Source: Firm-13 sp964579245
GTDB taxonomy: Bacteria > Bacillota > Clostridia > Saccharofermentanales > Saccharofermentanaceae
DNA length: 64,000 bases
Assembly (NCBI GenBank): GCA_964579245.1
Contig: CAZOFY010000002.1
Location: 1 to 64,000, forward strand
Direction: 5' to 3'
Below the pieces are notes generated by a model. That model made no database searches. It saw only the letters and a list, made by a program, of their open reading frames with translations, and was not told the DNA's origin. Both the position numbers and the translations under genes were made by a program. Below are positions 36,195 to 44,904 of this stretch, piece after piece; the stretch's first letter is position 1, and each line of letters starts with the position of its first letter.

Positions 36195-38303
36195 TCAGGA
36201 TTGTTTGATTTGCGTTTCTCCAAGCACGTGTCTGGAAATCAGTGTCAAGTCGGAAGAGGATACTTTTCCATCATGATTGGCATCCGCTGCTACGGATGCG
36301 GCACCGATAAGTGTGGTCTCACCCAGAACATGTCTGCATACGATTGTTAAGTCGGAAGAAGAGATCTTTCCATCATGATTGGCATCGCCGTAAATAACTA
36401 CAGTGAATTCATATGCGATGTTACCTTCCTTGTCGGAAATCAGAACTTTATCACCTGTTTTTACTGTTTGGTTCAAATCTGTGACAGACTCCCCATGAAT
36501 ATCCATAAAAGACAGCTTTGCCTCATTATGCATTGTGAAACGCTCCGTCAGAGCAGAAAAATTTGTTGACGGTTCGATGCCGGAGACATATCCGTCTTGT
36601 GTGATTGTCAGGTCTGTTGCAAAGAGGTCATCATTCTTTGCCTCACTCCGTATGATTGCAAGTGAATACTCTCTCTTCTCACCATTTTGCGCCGTGACCG
36701 TTATCGTGAAAGAGTTCTTTCCAACTTCAAGTGCCGCGTTTCCCGGTCCCTTTACCTGCGAGGTTTTCGCGACAGTCTCCGCACAAATCTCTGCAGCGGT
36801 AACCTGGAAGGGTACGATCAGGGAATACTCCGAGGTTGTTTCCGGTGAAAAGGTCGGTGTCAGGGAAAATCCGGTCACGGACAGAGATTTCAGGAAATTG
36901 TTCGGATTGCCTTTCTTCTCCGGCTGCGGAACAGGCAACTCAGGCATGTTCGGGTAAACCGGTATGCAAAAGGTCAATGTTACATCCATCAGCCCGGACT
37001 TCGAATATGCCCGGTACAGTGTGGAGGACTCCCCTATCATGGCTTCGATATTCGTCATATATTGATGCGAAAAGAATCCGTTGCCCCCGTCCGTCACATC
37101 AAACTTCTGAAAATACGGGGTAAACTGACCCATGCGGATATAATTGCCGGAAATGTAGACGGCACCTCCCATGATAGAGCGGTATGGAGTATTCCATGGA
37201 ATCTGATAAAGCTCCTTCTTGTCATCCGGCATTTTATATTTTTCAGGATAACTCGATCCATACCGCGCAAAATTCAATCCGAGAATGACAGGATCCTCAG
37301 AAGACGCTGCACCGATATTATAAAAGTTGTAAAGCTTCTCATATCCCTTTTCCTGGCCGGATGTCGAGCGGCTTCCTGATGGGGATACCTCTTGGAGCAC
37401 GCGGGACACGAGCTGATACGGACTTGATCCGGATTTCTTTGCCGCCCGTATAAAGGCTCTTGCGTATGTAATCTCTGACTCCTTTGCATCCTGAATCAGA
37501 GTTTTCTCCATGAAGGTATTTGTCAGTATTTTTTGCACCGCCTCTTCCTTCTGCGTCTCTGAATCGTAGGAAAGATTCAGGAACATAAACACATTCATTT
37601 CGCTTAAGAAATTACGAGGGTCCAAATAATAAGCGACAACATCCTTCGACGCATTCACCCACGTTTTTCCGTCATATGGAGTGTATACATTTTTGATCCA
37701 GTCATACGCCTTGGGGTCAGTGGATTTCCAGGAATCATCCGCGCTCGAATGTATCAGGCTTCTGCCGATTTTATTCTCTTCCGAAACAACGGTTGTCCAA
37801 TCGTTTTCAATTTGAATGGCTTTGAAGTTCCATGCCGGATGAAGTTCGTGTAAGGCGCGCAAGGAAGCCTTATAGCTTTCCGGAAAGGACTTGATCTGCT
37901 CTTCAAAAGCAGCGTCTTCTTGAGATGGGTCTTTGTTTACAAAAGCACTTACAATATATCCCTCTTGTTCCTCGCCAAGAAAGTTCGCTCTTATCTTGTA
38001 CCATGAATTGTAGCCGTTCGGATCATCCGTTGTGGTAACGAGTTCAATGACGGCCACACGATCACCACGCGTGACTGTTCCGATTACTTTTGACAGTGTG
38101 CCCGGAGAGACACGCACATTAGCGTTTGATACGACAATCGTCGCGTTTTCCTCGATTGCGGCGCTAACCCGGGAAACCGGAATCTCCAAATAAATCAGAC
38201 TGACAACAATGAGACACCCGGCAAGCAAAAACAAGCGCCGAGACGTCTCTTCAATAATGGAAGTTCTGAATAACAGAGGTTTCTTTAAATAACTAACAAG
38301 CAT
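36195..38303 (-). CDS. Secreted glucosaminidase with SH3, cadherin-like and dockerin domains
   Basis: A 702-aa peptidoglycan hydrolase expected to cut N-acetylglucosamine linkages. Parts: N-terminal signal/membrane segment (about 24-45), SH3 domain (about 55-125), linker, LytD-type glucosaminidase domain (about 150-470; YLDPRNFL, FIRAAKKSGSSPYQLVSRVLQE, YNFYNIGA), cadherin-like domain (about 475-560), a small beta domain, and a type I dockerin at the end with two calcium-loop repeats (DANHDGKISSSDL and DANHDGKVSSSDL). TTG 38318 is in frame, but GAGGGGAG lies just before ATG 38303. The dockerin should bind the cohesin encoded next. Confidence 0.9.
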   Translation of the reverse strand: MLVSYLKKPLLFRTSIIEETSRRLFLLAGCLIVVSLIYLEIPVSRVSAAIEENATIVVSNANVRVSPGTLSKVIGTVTRGDRVAVIELVTTTDDPNGYNSWYKIRANFLGEEQEGYIVSAFVNKDPSQEDAAFEEQIKSFPESYKASLRALHELHPAWNFKAIQIENDWTTVVSEENKIGRSLIHSSADDSWKSTDPKAYDWIKNVYTPYDGKTWVNASKDVVAYYLDPRNFLSEMNVFMFLNLSYDSETQKEEAVQKILTNTFMEKTLIQDAKESEITYARAFIRAAKKSGSSPYQLVSRVLQEVSPSGSRSTSGQEKGYEKLYNFYNIGAASSEDPVILGLNFARYGSSYPEKYKMPDDKKELYQIPWNTPYRSIMGGAVYISGNYIRMGQFTPYFQKFDVTDGGNGFFSHQYMTNIEAMIGESSTLYRAYSKSGLMDVTLTFCIPVYPNMPELPVPQPEKKGNPNNFLKSLSVTGFSLTPTFSPETTSEYSLIVPFQVTAAEICAETVAKTSQVKGPGNAALEVGKNSFTITVTAQNGEKREYSLAIIRSEAKNDDLFATDLTITQDGYVSGIEPSTNFSALTERFTMHNEAKLSFMDIHGESVTDLNQTVKTGDKVLISDKEGNIAYEFTVVIYGDANHDGKISSSDLTIVCRHVLGETTLIGAASVAADANHDGKVSSSDLTLISRHVLGETQIKQS

Positions 38304-38415
38304 CCGGACTCCCCTCAATTTTTAATGAATCCGTTTCCTGCTTTTAGTTTATCAACCTCATCTGACACAAGCGTTACGTTTGCTTTTCAATCCGCGTCAC
38401 ATTCGAAGTTCTTCG

Positions 38416-40815
38416 TCACAAAGAGCCTCTGACAATACCATATTTCTCACATAGAGTGGTGAATTCCTGTGAATTTACGAATCCGGCCAGAACTGTCTCT
38501 CTCGACTTTCCGTCCGCAAGCATCTTCAGCCAGTTATTCTGACCGGACTTATCCGGCTCCCGGTCAAAAAACGCACGGTACATGACGATCACGAAATCCT
38601 CGTCGGACAGCTTTTTATTCAGAAATTCTTGACTAAAAACAAAGCCATAGGCTACGTTCGCTCCGTTTTGCTTCCCGGATTTTAATTGCGTGACCCAGTT
38701 CGCAAGTCCCGCCTTATCCGCAGATCTCCCCAGGCAATATGTGTAGAAACGACTGACAAATTTCGTGATATCCGGATACAAATCAACAGGATCTGTAAGC
38801 GTTAACGATCCGGGAAGAATCGAGTATTGCGAACAAAGCTTTGAAAACTCGGAGGAGTTTGTAAACCCGTGCAGAACATAGTATCTGCTCATTCCGCTGT
38901 TCAATGCCTTGATCCAGGTATCTCTGCCTGCCTTATCCGGCTCCCTGTTGAAGAAAGCTTTATATAAAATCTTGACATATTCTTCATTGCTGACACCCTT
39001 AGATTGAAACTCCTTGCTGAAGACAAAGCCGTAGGCAACCTGGGCCCCTGTCTGTTTGCCCTGAAGCAAAGCATTGGTCCAATTCTTCAAGCCTGTCGGA
39101 TCCGGAGAACGGGATAAACAGAGCTCATAGAATCGAGTGACAAACTGAGAGGTCATATTATATGCCTTCCCATCCACCCACTTCGCGTAAAGCGTCATAT
39201 CCTCCGTCACCACTTCTGTGGCAAAATCCCACGGATCTGTGCAAGCATAATCTTGATACCACCCGACAAAAATGAATCCTGACTTCGTCGGGTCGGCAGG
39301 CTTCTTCAAATATCCCTGTCGATTCACGTTGACGCTATTCACCGGGCTTCCCCCCATGGAGTCAAAGGTTACCTCAGCCGGTAATATTTGTCCGTTGAGA
39401 TCAACAACAAAATAACCTGTCTGTCCATTGAAATTAATGCGGTACCAGAGATTACCATAGGAAGTCATTTCCCCAACGACAAGATCGTCTATGAAGAAAT
39501 ATGAATTCTGAACTGCCTTGCCAAGAACCGTGCTCGTCGTCGTGGGAGCTGTACGAATATTATAGGTAGAGCTTCCGCTGATCATCAATTCCTCACCCAC
39601 AGTTCCCGGAAGCGCGGTAGACTGCGTTTGAGACATAGTGACAGAAGGCTTCGCACATGGCTGATCAGGCATTCCCGAATACACAGGCACACGAAAAACA
39701 AACGGTTTTTCGAGCATTTCCGCTCGCTTGTATGCAGAATAGTAGCGAGAGCCCTCAGAGTAGGCCGCCTGAACATTCTGCATATATTGATGAACGTACA
39801 AAATAGAGGGATCACCCGAGACGGCAAATTTCTGAAAATACATGGTGTCCTGTCCCTTGGCGATATACTTGGCACATATATACTTCGCTCCGCCGATCAC
39901 CGCTTTCTCCTGGGTGTCCCACGGGAGAAGATACTCGGCGTCTGTTTTCATGGCGAAGGATATCGCATTGATTCTCGCACCATCCACCACCCCCGGATTC
40001 GGTGTGGCGCCTATGTTGTATACATTATAATATCTTGTGGATGGCATCGGGATTGGAACCTGAGGCGTTGCCTGAAGTCCTTTGAGCCATTCCTGTTGCT
40101 GCGGATTCAGACTGGGGAGCGCCAAGAGAGCGGCCAGCTGTTCTGCCGGCGTCAAAAAACAAGGGCTGATCGCACCAGAGGTCAACGGCGGATAAGAAAC
40201 ACTAAGATCGCCCCTGGCAGAATTCACGATACCATACGAGGAGGCTTCAGAAATCTCCTGCTTCATTCTGGAGGCCAGGAAATATGCACTTGCACTCGCC
40301 TGCTCAGCAGCCTTCATTACGGAAGGAGCCATGGCAAGCAGGCCTTGATTCTCGCCGAAAATGACACGTACACTGTCTTCCTTCTGAGTAGCCTTATCAT
40401 AAGACAATTTCTCAAATTGAAATACATCCTTCTCATTCAAGAAGTTTCGAGGATCCATATAGTATTCAATGATCAGCTTAGAAGCAGGAACCCACCCGCC
40501 TCCGTCATATATCTTGAAGCTTCGGATCCAGGCACGGTCGCTCGAATTTAGCACAAGATTCGTGTCTTCCTTTTCCGTTTCCTTCGAAATGACAGTAGAC
40601 CAGGAATCCTGAATCGGGACAGCCTCAAATGTCCATGTCGGATGTTGTTCATGAATCTTTGTCAGCGCTTGCTGGTAGCTTGCGGGGAAAGAGGCTAATT
40701 GTTGCTCAAAAGTCGGCGCAGCGGACTGTGTCGAGCCGGCTGAAAACATTCCAAGCACGCATCCAATCATAAAAAGGAAAAGAAAGATTTTGATGTATCC
40801 TGTTGTCTTTTTCAT
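38416..40815 (-). CDS. Secreted glucosaminidase with SH3, InlB-type repeat and two DUF4214 domains
   Basis: 799 aa. Signal peptide (1-32), glucosaminidase domain (about 36-385; MDPRNFLNEKDVFQFEKLSYD, SRYYNVYNIGATPNPG), SH3 domain (about 410-480), a Listeria-Bacteroides (InlB B-type, Flg_new) repeat (about 485-550; VTFDSMGG, GFIFVGWYQDY, MTLYAKW), and two copies of a DUF4214 module (about 557-665 and 690-797; FVTRFYELCLSRSPD / FVSRFYTYCLGRSAD). It is homologous to the neighbouring dockerin enzyme in the catalytic domain, but the C-terminal modules differ. AGGAG precedes the ATG. DUF4214 function is unclear. Confidence 0.88.
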   Translation of the reverse strand: MKKTTGYIKIFLFLFMIGCVLGMFSAGSTQSAAPTFEQQLASFPASYQQALTKIHEQHPTWTFEAVPIQDSWSTVISKETEKEDTNLVLNSSDRAWIRSFKIYDGGGWVPASKLIIEYYMDPRNFLNEKDVFQFEKLSYDKATQKEDSVRVIFGENQGLLAMAPSVMKAAEQASASAYFLASRMKQEISEASSYGIVNSARGDLSVSYPPLTSGAISPCFLTPAEQLAALLALPSLNPQQQEWLKGLQATPQVPIPMPSTRYYNVYNIGATPNPGVVDGARINAISFAMKTDAEYLLPWDTQEKAVIGGAKYICAKYIAKGQDTMYFQKFAVSGDPSILYVHQYMQNVQAAYSEGSRYYSAYKRAEMLEKPFVFRVPVYSGMPDQPCAKPSVTMSQTQSTALPGTVGEELMISGSSTYNIRTAPTTTSTVLGKAVQNSYFFIDDLVVGEMTSYGNLWYRINFNGQTGYFVVDLNGQILPAEVTFDSMGGSPVNSVNVNRQGYLKKPADPTKSGFIFVGWYQDYACTDPWDFATEVVTEDMTLYAKWVDGKAYNMTSQFVTRFYELCLSRSPDPTGLKNWTNALLQGKQTGAQVAYGFVFSKEFQSKGVSNEEYVKILYKAFFNREPDKAGRDTWIKALNSGMSRYYVLHGFTNSSEFSKLCSQYSILPGSLTLTDPVDLYPDITKFVSRFYTYCLGRSADKAGLANWVTQLKSGKQNGANVAYGFVFSQEFLNKKLSDEDFVIVMYRAFFDREPDKSGQNNWLKMLADGKSRETVLAGFVNSQEFTTLCEKYGIVRGSL

Positions 40816-40908
40816 TCAAACTCCTACGATGATGAAAGTCGTCGGTATCCACATTCTATCACAGGACGCACAAAAATGAGTTCGGCAACATAAGATGTAA
40901 TGTAAAAA

Positions 40909-40950
40909 TAAAAAAACGAAAACCCAATAGTATCCGTTGGGCTTTCGTTT
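40909..40950 (-). terminator. Terminator of the tRNA-His/Gln/Lys unit
   Basis: The minus strand reads AACGAAAG/CCCAA and TTGGG/TTTTCGTT as a stem, followed by seven T residues, directly after the tRNA-Lys CCA. Confidence 0.85.
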
Positions 40951-41025
40951 GGTGGCTCACCGGAGGATCGAACTCCGGACCCCCTGATTAAAAGTCAGGT
41001 GCTCTACCAGCTGAGCTAGTGAACC
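40950..41025 (-). tRNA. tRNA-Lys (anticodon TTT)
   Basis: Acceptor GGTTCAC / GTGAGCC, D arm AGCTCAGCTGGTAGAGC, anticodon loop CTTTTAA, T arm CCGGAGTTCGATCCTCCGG, and encoded CCA. Confidence 0.96.
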
Positions 41026-41029
41026 AAAA

Positions 41030-41104
41030 TGGCTGGGGTGGCAGGACTTGAACCTACGGATGCGGGAGTCAAAGTCCCGTGCCTTACCACTTGGCTACAC
41101 CCCA
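41030..41104 (-). tRNA. tRNA-Gln (anticodon TTG)
   Basis: Acceptor TGGGGTG / CACCCCA, D arm AGCCAAGTGGTAAGGC, anticodon loop CTTTGAC, T arm GTAGGTTCAAGTCCTGC, and encoded CCA. Confidence 0.95.
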
Positions 41105-41158
41105 TAATTCAGGGATCCTCTACGTTATAGAGGGAAGCATCCTCCGGGGCAGGAATAG

Positions 41159-41236
41159 TGGGGTGGAATATGGGAATCGAACCCACGACCTCTAGTGCCA
41201 CAAACTAGCGCTCTAACCAACTGAGCTAATTCCACC
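41159..41236 (-). tRNA. tRNA-His (anticodon GTG)
   Basis: Acceptor GTGGAAT / ATTCCAC with the extra 5' G(-1) opposite C73 that marks tRNA-His, anticodon loop TTGTGGC, T arm GTGGGTTCGATTCCCAT, and encoded CCA. Confidence 0.96.
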
Positions 41237-41238
41237 AT

Positions 41239-41254
41239 TTGAACCTACGGATGC
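41239..41254 (-). repeat. 16-bp fragment of tRNA-Gln in the leader
   Basis: Identical to 41048-41063, the T-arm side of tRNA-Gln. It lies immediately 5' of tRNA-His, between it and the promoter, and looks like a leftover of an unequal tRNA duplication. Confidence 0.7.
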
Positions 41255-41269
41255 AAAGGCACGATGAAG

Positions 41270-41298
41270 ATTATATGTTTGACTGAGACAATTGTCAA
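41270..41298 (-). promoter_or_regulatory. Consensus promoter for the tRNA-His/Gln/Lys unit
   Basis: The minus strand reads TTGACA, 17 bp, TATAAT, a perfect sigma-A consensus, about 34 bp before the tRNA-His 5' end. Confidence 0.93.
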
Positions 41299-41337
41299 TA
41301 TGTCGTTTGTATGTTCCCGGCAAAATCACAAACAGGA

Positions 41338-42450
41338 TTACATACTGTCGCCGTGTATAGGCGGTCTCTCCAGCATGTAGAACCCCTGTTGCAGGCCATA
41401 TTCAAAAGATACCGACGCCTGGTCGATTTCGTGCTGCGTTCTCGGCGGAGAAAGCGGATAAATTCCTCTCCACGTATTCCGCCCCTCGTTTTTGGACATA
41501 TACATCGCCTGATCCGCGAGATTCACATGTTGCTCGACGGATAATGACGTTGCTTCCTTCGGGTACAGCGGGAATGGTACATAGCCGACACTGCAGGTCA
41601 CAGGACGCTTCTTCTGCGTCTTTGGGTCCTCAACAAAGACCGACTCCGAAAACTCACGCCTTACCTTCTCAGCTAACTGAGAAAAGTGCATAGGAAAGCT
41701 CAGACAGGCGATAATGAGAAATTCCTCTCCTCCGTTTCGCACGACTACGCCCTCAGAGCCGATCGCTGATCGTAATGTCTTCCCGACCTGCCGTAAAACC
41801 TGGTCACCGTAGGCGTGTCCGAACTCATCGTTAATCCGTTTAAAATGATCGATATCAATCAGGTAAATACCATACGAATAGCTGTTGATTGTTTGAGGTA
41901 GGTTTGAATTTGACAGGGAACAAAGCATTTGGGTTTTGAGAATATCCATGATTGCCTGCGCAAAATACTTGCGGTTGAAGCACCCGGTCATCTCGTCAAA
42001 ATATCTGTCTTGCGTCGCGTCCTCAATATAATCATGAACCAGATCCGCCCACGATTCCCTGGGTGAATACAGGTCAAATATTTGTCTCTTACCGCCGCGA
42101 AGATATAAATCTGCCTGTTTGGATAATCCCCGTATACCTGATGCCTTCTCTACTTCACCCAGAAGATCCTTTACCGGGAAGTAGATAATCCGTTCATAAA
42201 GAACCGTCAACATGAGCGTCATGAGAAGAGAATTGAGTAAAGTACTGATGATAATCGTTCCGACAATCGATTGTTGAAGCAGAATCATAGCACCCCAATC
42301 AACAAATATCGGGAGCCCCATGTAGAAACAACTGAATAAGTAGGTAAAAAAGCCAACTAAAAGGGAGAATAAAAAGATACAGGAAAAAAGGAAAGCTGCC
42401 GCTTGCCACATTGCGTCCCAAGATCCAAACGCCATTTTTCTTTTTTTCAT
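41338..42450 (-). CDS. Membrane-bound diguanylate cyclase-like protein (GGEEF)
   Basis: 370 aa. Two N-terminal membrane helices (about residues 10-80), a linker, and a GGDEF domain from about 150 (DEMTGCFNRKYF, DIDHFKRINDEFGHAYGDQVL, RNGGEEFLII). The GGEEF signature is a catalytically competent variant, so it may make cyclic di-GMP. The inhibitory RxxD site is absent (GSEG at that position). AGAGG before ATG 42450 fixes the start; the upstream ATG at 42486 would include this site. It is divergent from the phosphofructokinase gene. Confidence 0.88.
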   Translation of the reverse strand: MKKRKMAFGSWDAMWQAAAFLFSCIFLFSLLVGFFTYLFSCFYMGLPIFVDWGAMILLQQSIVGTIIISTLLNSLLMTLMLTVLYERIIYFPVKDLLGEVEKASGIRGLSKQADLYLRGGKRQIFDLYSPRESWADLVHDYIEDATQDRYFDEMTGCFNRKYFAQAIMDILKTQMLCSLSNSNLPQTINSYSYGIYLIDIDHFKRINDEFGHAYGDQVLRQVGKTLRSAIGSEGVVVRNGGEEFLIIACLSFPMHFSQLAEKVRREFSESVFVEDPKTQKKRPVTCSVGYVPFPLYPKEATSLSVEQHVNLADQAMYMSKNEGRNTWRGIYPLSPPRTQHEIDQASVSFEYGLQQGFYMLERPPIHGDSM

Positions 42451-42708
42451 GAATAACCTCTGTCCTCCCGTTACGTATGAGGTCACATTGATTTATTTCT
42501 TGATTTTATCACTATTTCTGATTATTTGCAGGTAAATATGTACTATTTATGACATTTTGCCTTGTTTTTCGACCGAATTCACAATTTATTTATATGTGCA
42601 GAACAGGTAAAACGTGGTATTATTTTTTTAGTCTGCGCAGGTATGGATAGATGGATTTTTATGCCATTATTCTTGCAAATTACATTAATTTTTCAGGAGG
42701 AAAAAATC

Positions 42709-43959
42709 ATGTCCATGTTGAAAGGGAATCTTATGTTTGGCCAGTCAGGCGGCCCTACGTCTGTCATCAACGCCTCAGCTGCCGGCGTTTTTATTGAGGC
42801 ATTGAAGCACGCTGATGCTATCGAGAAGGTATACGGCGCTGCTAACGGAATTGTCGGCATTTTGAACGAGAAGTTCTATGATATCGGACAGGAGGATCCC
42901 GCTGAGCTTGAACTTCTGAAGTATACACCCTCTTCGAGCCTCGGATCCTGCCGCTACAAACTGGCGAACGCTGATGTTGACGATACCGATTACAAGCGTA
43001 TCCTCGAAGTTTTCAAAAAGTATAATATTCGTTATTTCTTTTATAACGGCGGTAATGATTCGATGGACACCTGCAACAAGATCTCAAAGTACATGCAGAA
43101 GGCAGGTTATGATTGTCGTGTCATGGGCGTTCCGAAGACAATCGACAATGACTTGTTTGGAACAGATCATTGCCCTGGCTTCTCCTCAGCTGCTAAGTAT
43201 ATCGCTACCACCACAATGGAAGTATACGAAGACGCACGTGTCTATGACACCGGTATGATCTGTGTCATAGAGGTCATGGGACGTCACGCAGGATGGCTCA
43301 CCGCCGCAACCGCTCTTGCTGCTCATAAGGGGCATGGTCCGGATCTGATCTATCTTCCCGAAATTGATTTCGATCTGGATAAGATGCTGGTTGATGTCAA
43401 GGATATCTATGCCAAGACAAAGAAGGTCATTATTGCCGTTTCCGAAGGCGTTCAGACAAAAGACGGCAAATTCATTCCTGAATTAGTGGCAACGGAAGAT
43501 GTTGCTGTCGATTCTTTCGGACACAAGCAATTAGGAGGAACCGCCACTGTTCTTGCTGAGTATCTCAAGAAGGAGATCGGGTGCAAGGTACGCGGAATCG
43601 AGCTTTCTCTGATGCAGCGCTGCGCGTCTCACTGTGCCTCTAAGTCTGACTATGAAGAATCCTTCCTGGCCGGTCAGACAGCTGTTCTAAAGGCTCTTGA
43701 GGGCATGACAGACTACATGGTGGGCTTCGAGCGTGCCGAGGGTGATTCCTATGTCTGCAATATCAAGATGATCCCACTCAGTGAAGTTGCAAACACAGAG
43801 AAAAAGGTTCCTCTTGAATGGATCAACGAGTCCGGCAACAACGTAACAGAGGATTACATTCGTTATGCACTTCCTCTCATCGCGGGAGAAACCGAGCAAC
43901 CGAAGGAAGATGGTCTTCCTCGTTTTGCCTCTCTTAAGAAGGTTCTCGCTACGAAATAA
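42709..43959 (+). CDS. pfp: Pyrophosphate-dependent phosphofructokinase
   Basis: Phosphorylates fructose 6-phosphate reversibly with PPi, saving ATP in glycolysis. The 416-aa protein has GQSGGPTSVIN at 11-21, GGNDSMD at 114-120, VPKTIDND at 141-148 and MGRHAGWL. The Asp in GGNDS (where ATP-dependent enzymes have Gly in GGDGT) and the lysine in PKTIDND are hallmarks of PPi enzymes. AGGAGG precedes ATG 42709; the ORF is open upstream for about 50 codons but that stretch has no ribosome site. The 258 bp before it hold AT-rich sequence and a possible TATTAT box at 42618-42623, with no strong -35. Confidence 0.95.
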   Translation: MSMLKGNLMFGQSGGPTSVINASAAGVFIEALKHADAIEKVYGAANGIVGILNEKFYDIGQEDPAELELLKYTPSSSLGSCRYKLANADVDDTDYKRILEVFKKYNIRYFFYNGGNDSMDTCNKISKYMQKAGYDCRVMGVPKTIDNDLFGTDHCPGFSSAAKYIATTTMEVYEDARVYDTGMICVIEVMGRHAGWLTAATALAAHKGHGPDLIYLPEIDFDLDKMLVDVKDIYAKTKKVIIAVSEGVQTKDGKFIPELVATEDVAVDSFGHKQLGGTATVLAEYLKKEIGCKVRGIELSLMQRCASHCASKSDYEESFLAGQTAVLKALEGMTDYMVGFERAEGDSYVCNIKMIPLSEVANTEKKVPLEWINESGNNVTEDYIRYALPLIAGETEQPKEDGLPRFASLKKVLATK

Positions 43960-44007
43960 ACTTCAATGCAGCATCGAACCGGCCTCATACCTGATGAGTG
44001 AATGATG

Positions 44008-44049
44008 ACACCCCGGATATTGAACGATGAAGTTCAATATCCGGGGTGT
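44008..44049. terminator. 18-bp perfect inverted repeat between convergent genes
   Basis: acaccccggatattgaac and its exact complement are separated by six bases. It lies between the phosphofructokinase and flavin reductase stops, so it could terminate both strands. Neither side has a convincing T tract, so it may act as an RNA-stability or bidirectional block element. Confidence 0.7.
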
Positions 44050-44067
44050 TACTTGTTGGTACGATAT

Positions 44068-44883
44068 TCAGTCTTCTTCTCTGCGTTTTGACTTATTGAA
44101 ACGGGGTTTATCCGTCGTTCTTCCCTGGCCTACTGCTTTTCTCGTGGACGGAGAAGGTCTGGATGCAGGTCTTCTTGAAGACATATCTTTTTTTGCGGGA
44201 GTCACGGATTTCTTCACTACTCGAGATTGGACTTTGCTTCTCTCATCTGCAATTTCCGCTGGTTTTCTTCCCTTTGTTCTTCTCTGAAGCGCCTCCTTAG
44301 AGGCAACCGAGTATCCGAAAAAGCCAAGATATTCTCCGACTCTATAATACTCTCCATGAGAAAAGACGACGAGCTTGGCTTCATCGAGAGCCAGTTTACC
44401 GGACTTCTTGAACAATGAATTGTTCGCTGTGACTGCCACGATACGAGCCGTGAACAGGTCGTGAGAGCCAAGGGGGACACAGGACTCCACCTTACAGGAA
44501 ATGGATACGGGAGCCTCATCGATCGCCGGCGCATAAACAAGTCCCTCTGCCGCTGTTTTCGTAAGTGACATGGAAGCAAACTTGTCCTCATCTCTTCCGG
44601 AACGAACGCCGCAGTAATCGCAGGCCCGAAGAAGATCCTCCGAAACAAGGTTTATGACAAATTCCTTGGTATCGGAAATCAATTTGTGGGAATGTCTGCT
44701 TGGACGAATGGCAATACTGACCATCGGAGGTTCGGAATTAATCGTGCCCGCCCAAGCAATGGTAATGATATTCGCCCTTTCAAGAGGCTGAGCAGGGTGC
44801 ATGCCTGCGCATGAGACCATGACGACAGGAACAGGATTCAACAAGGTTGACGGTGGCATACTCTTTTTTTCAGATTTCGGCAT
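44068..44883 (-). CDS. Flavin reductase family protein with basic C-terminal tail
   Basis: 271 aa. Residues 10-190 form a flavin reductase-like, FMN-binding split barrel (NIITIAWAGTINSEPPMVSIAIRPSRHSHKLI, EFVINLVSEDLL, CDYCGVRSGRDEDKF, LVYAPAIDEAPVSISCKVE). This clade may reduce or simply bind flavin. The last 75 or so residues are rich in Lys, Arg, Ser and Pro (e.g. RRPASRPSPSTRKAVGQGR), an unstructured basic tail that could bind nucleic acid or membrane; such a tail is not usual in the family. AAGGAG precedes the ATG. Confidence 0.88.
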   Translation of the reverse strand: MPKSEKKSMPPSTLLNPVPVVMVSCAGMHPAQPLERANIITIAWAGTINSEPPMVSIAIRPSRHSHKLISDTKEFVINLVSEDLLRACDYCGVRSGRDEDKFASMSLTKTAAEGLVYAPAIDEAPVSISCKVESCVPLGSHDLFTARIVAVTANNSLFKKSGKLALDEAKLVVFSHGEYYRVGEYLGFFGYSVASKEALQRRTKGRKPAEIADERSKVQSRVVKKSVTPAKKDMSSRRPASRPSPSTRKAVGQGRTTDKPRFNKSKRREED

Positions 44884-44904
44884 AATATTCTCCTTAATGA
44901 TGGA

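Noticed and set aside
34249..38303. Part of a cellulosome locus
   Set aside because: No glycoside hydrolases for plant polymers, no multi-cohesin scaffold and only one dockerin in the window.
42451..42708. Riboswitch ahead of the phosphofructokinase
   Set aside because: The 258-bp gap is AT-rich with no long conserved stems.
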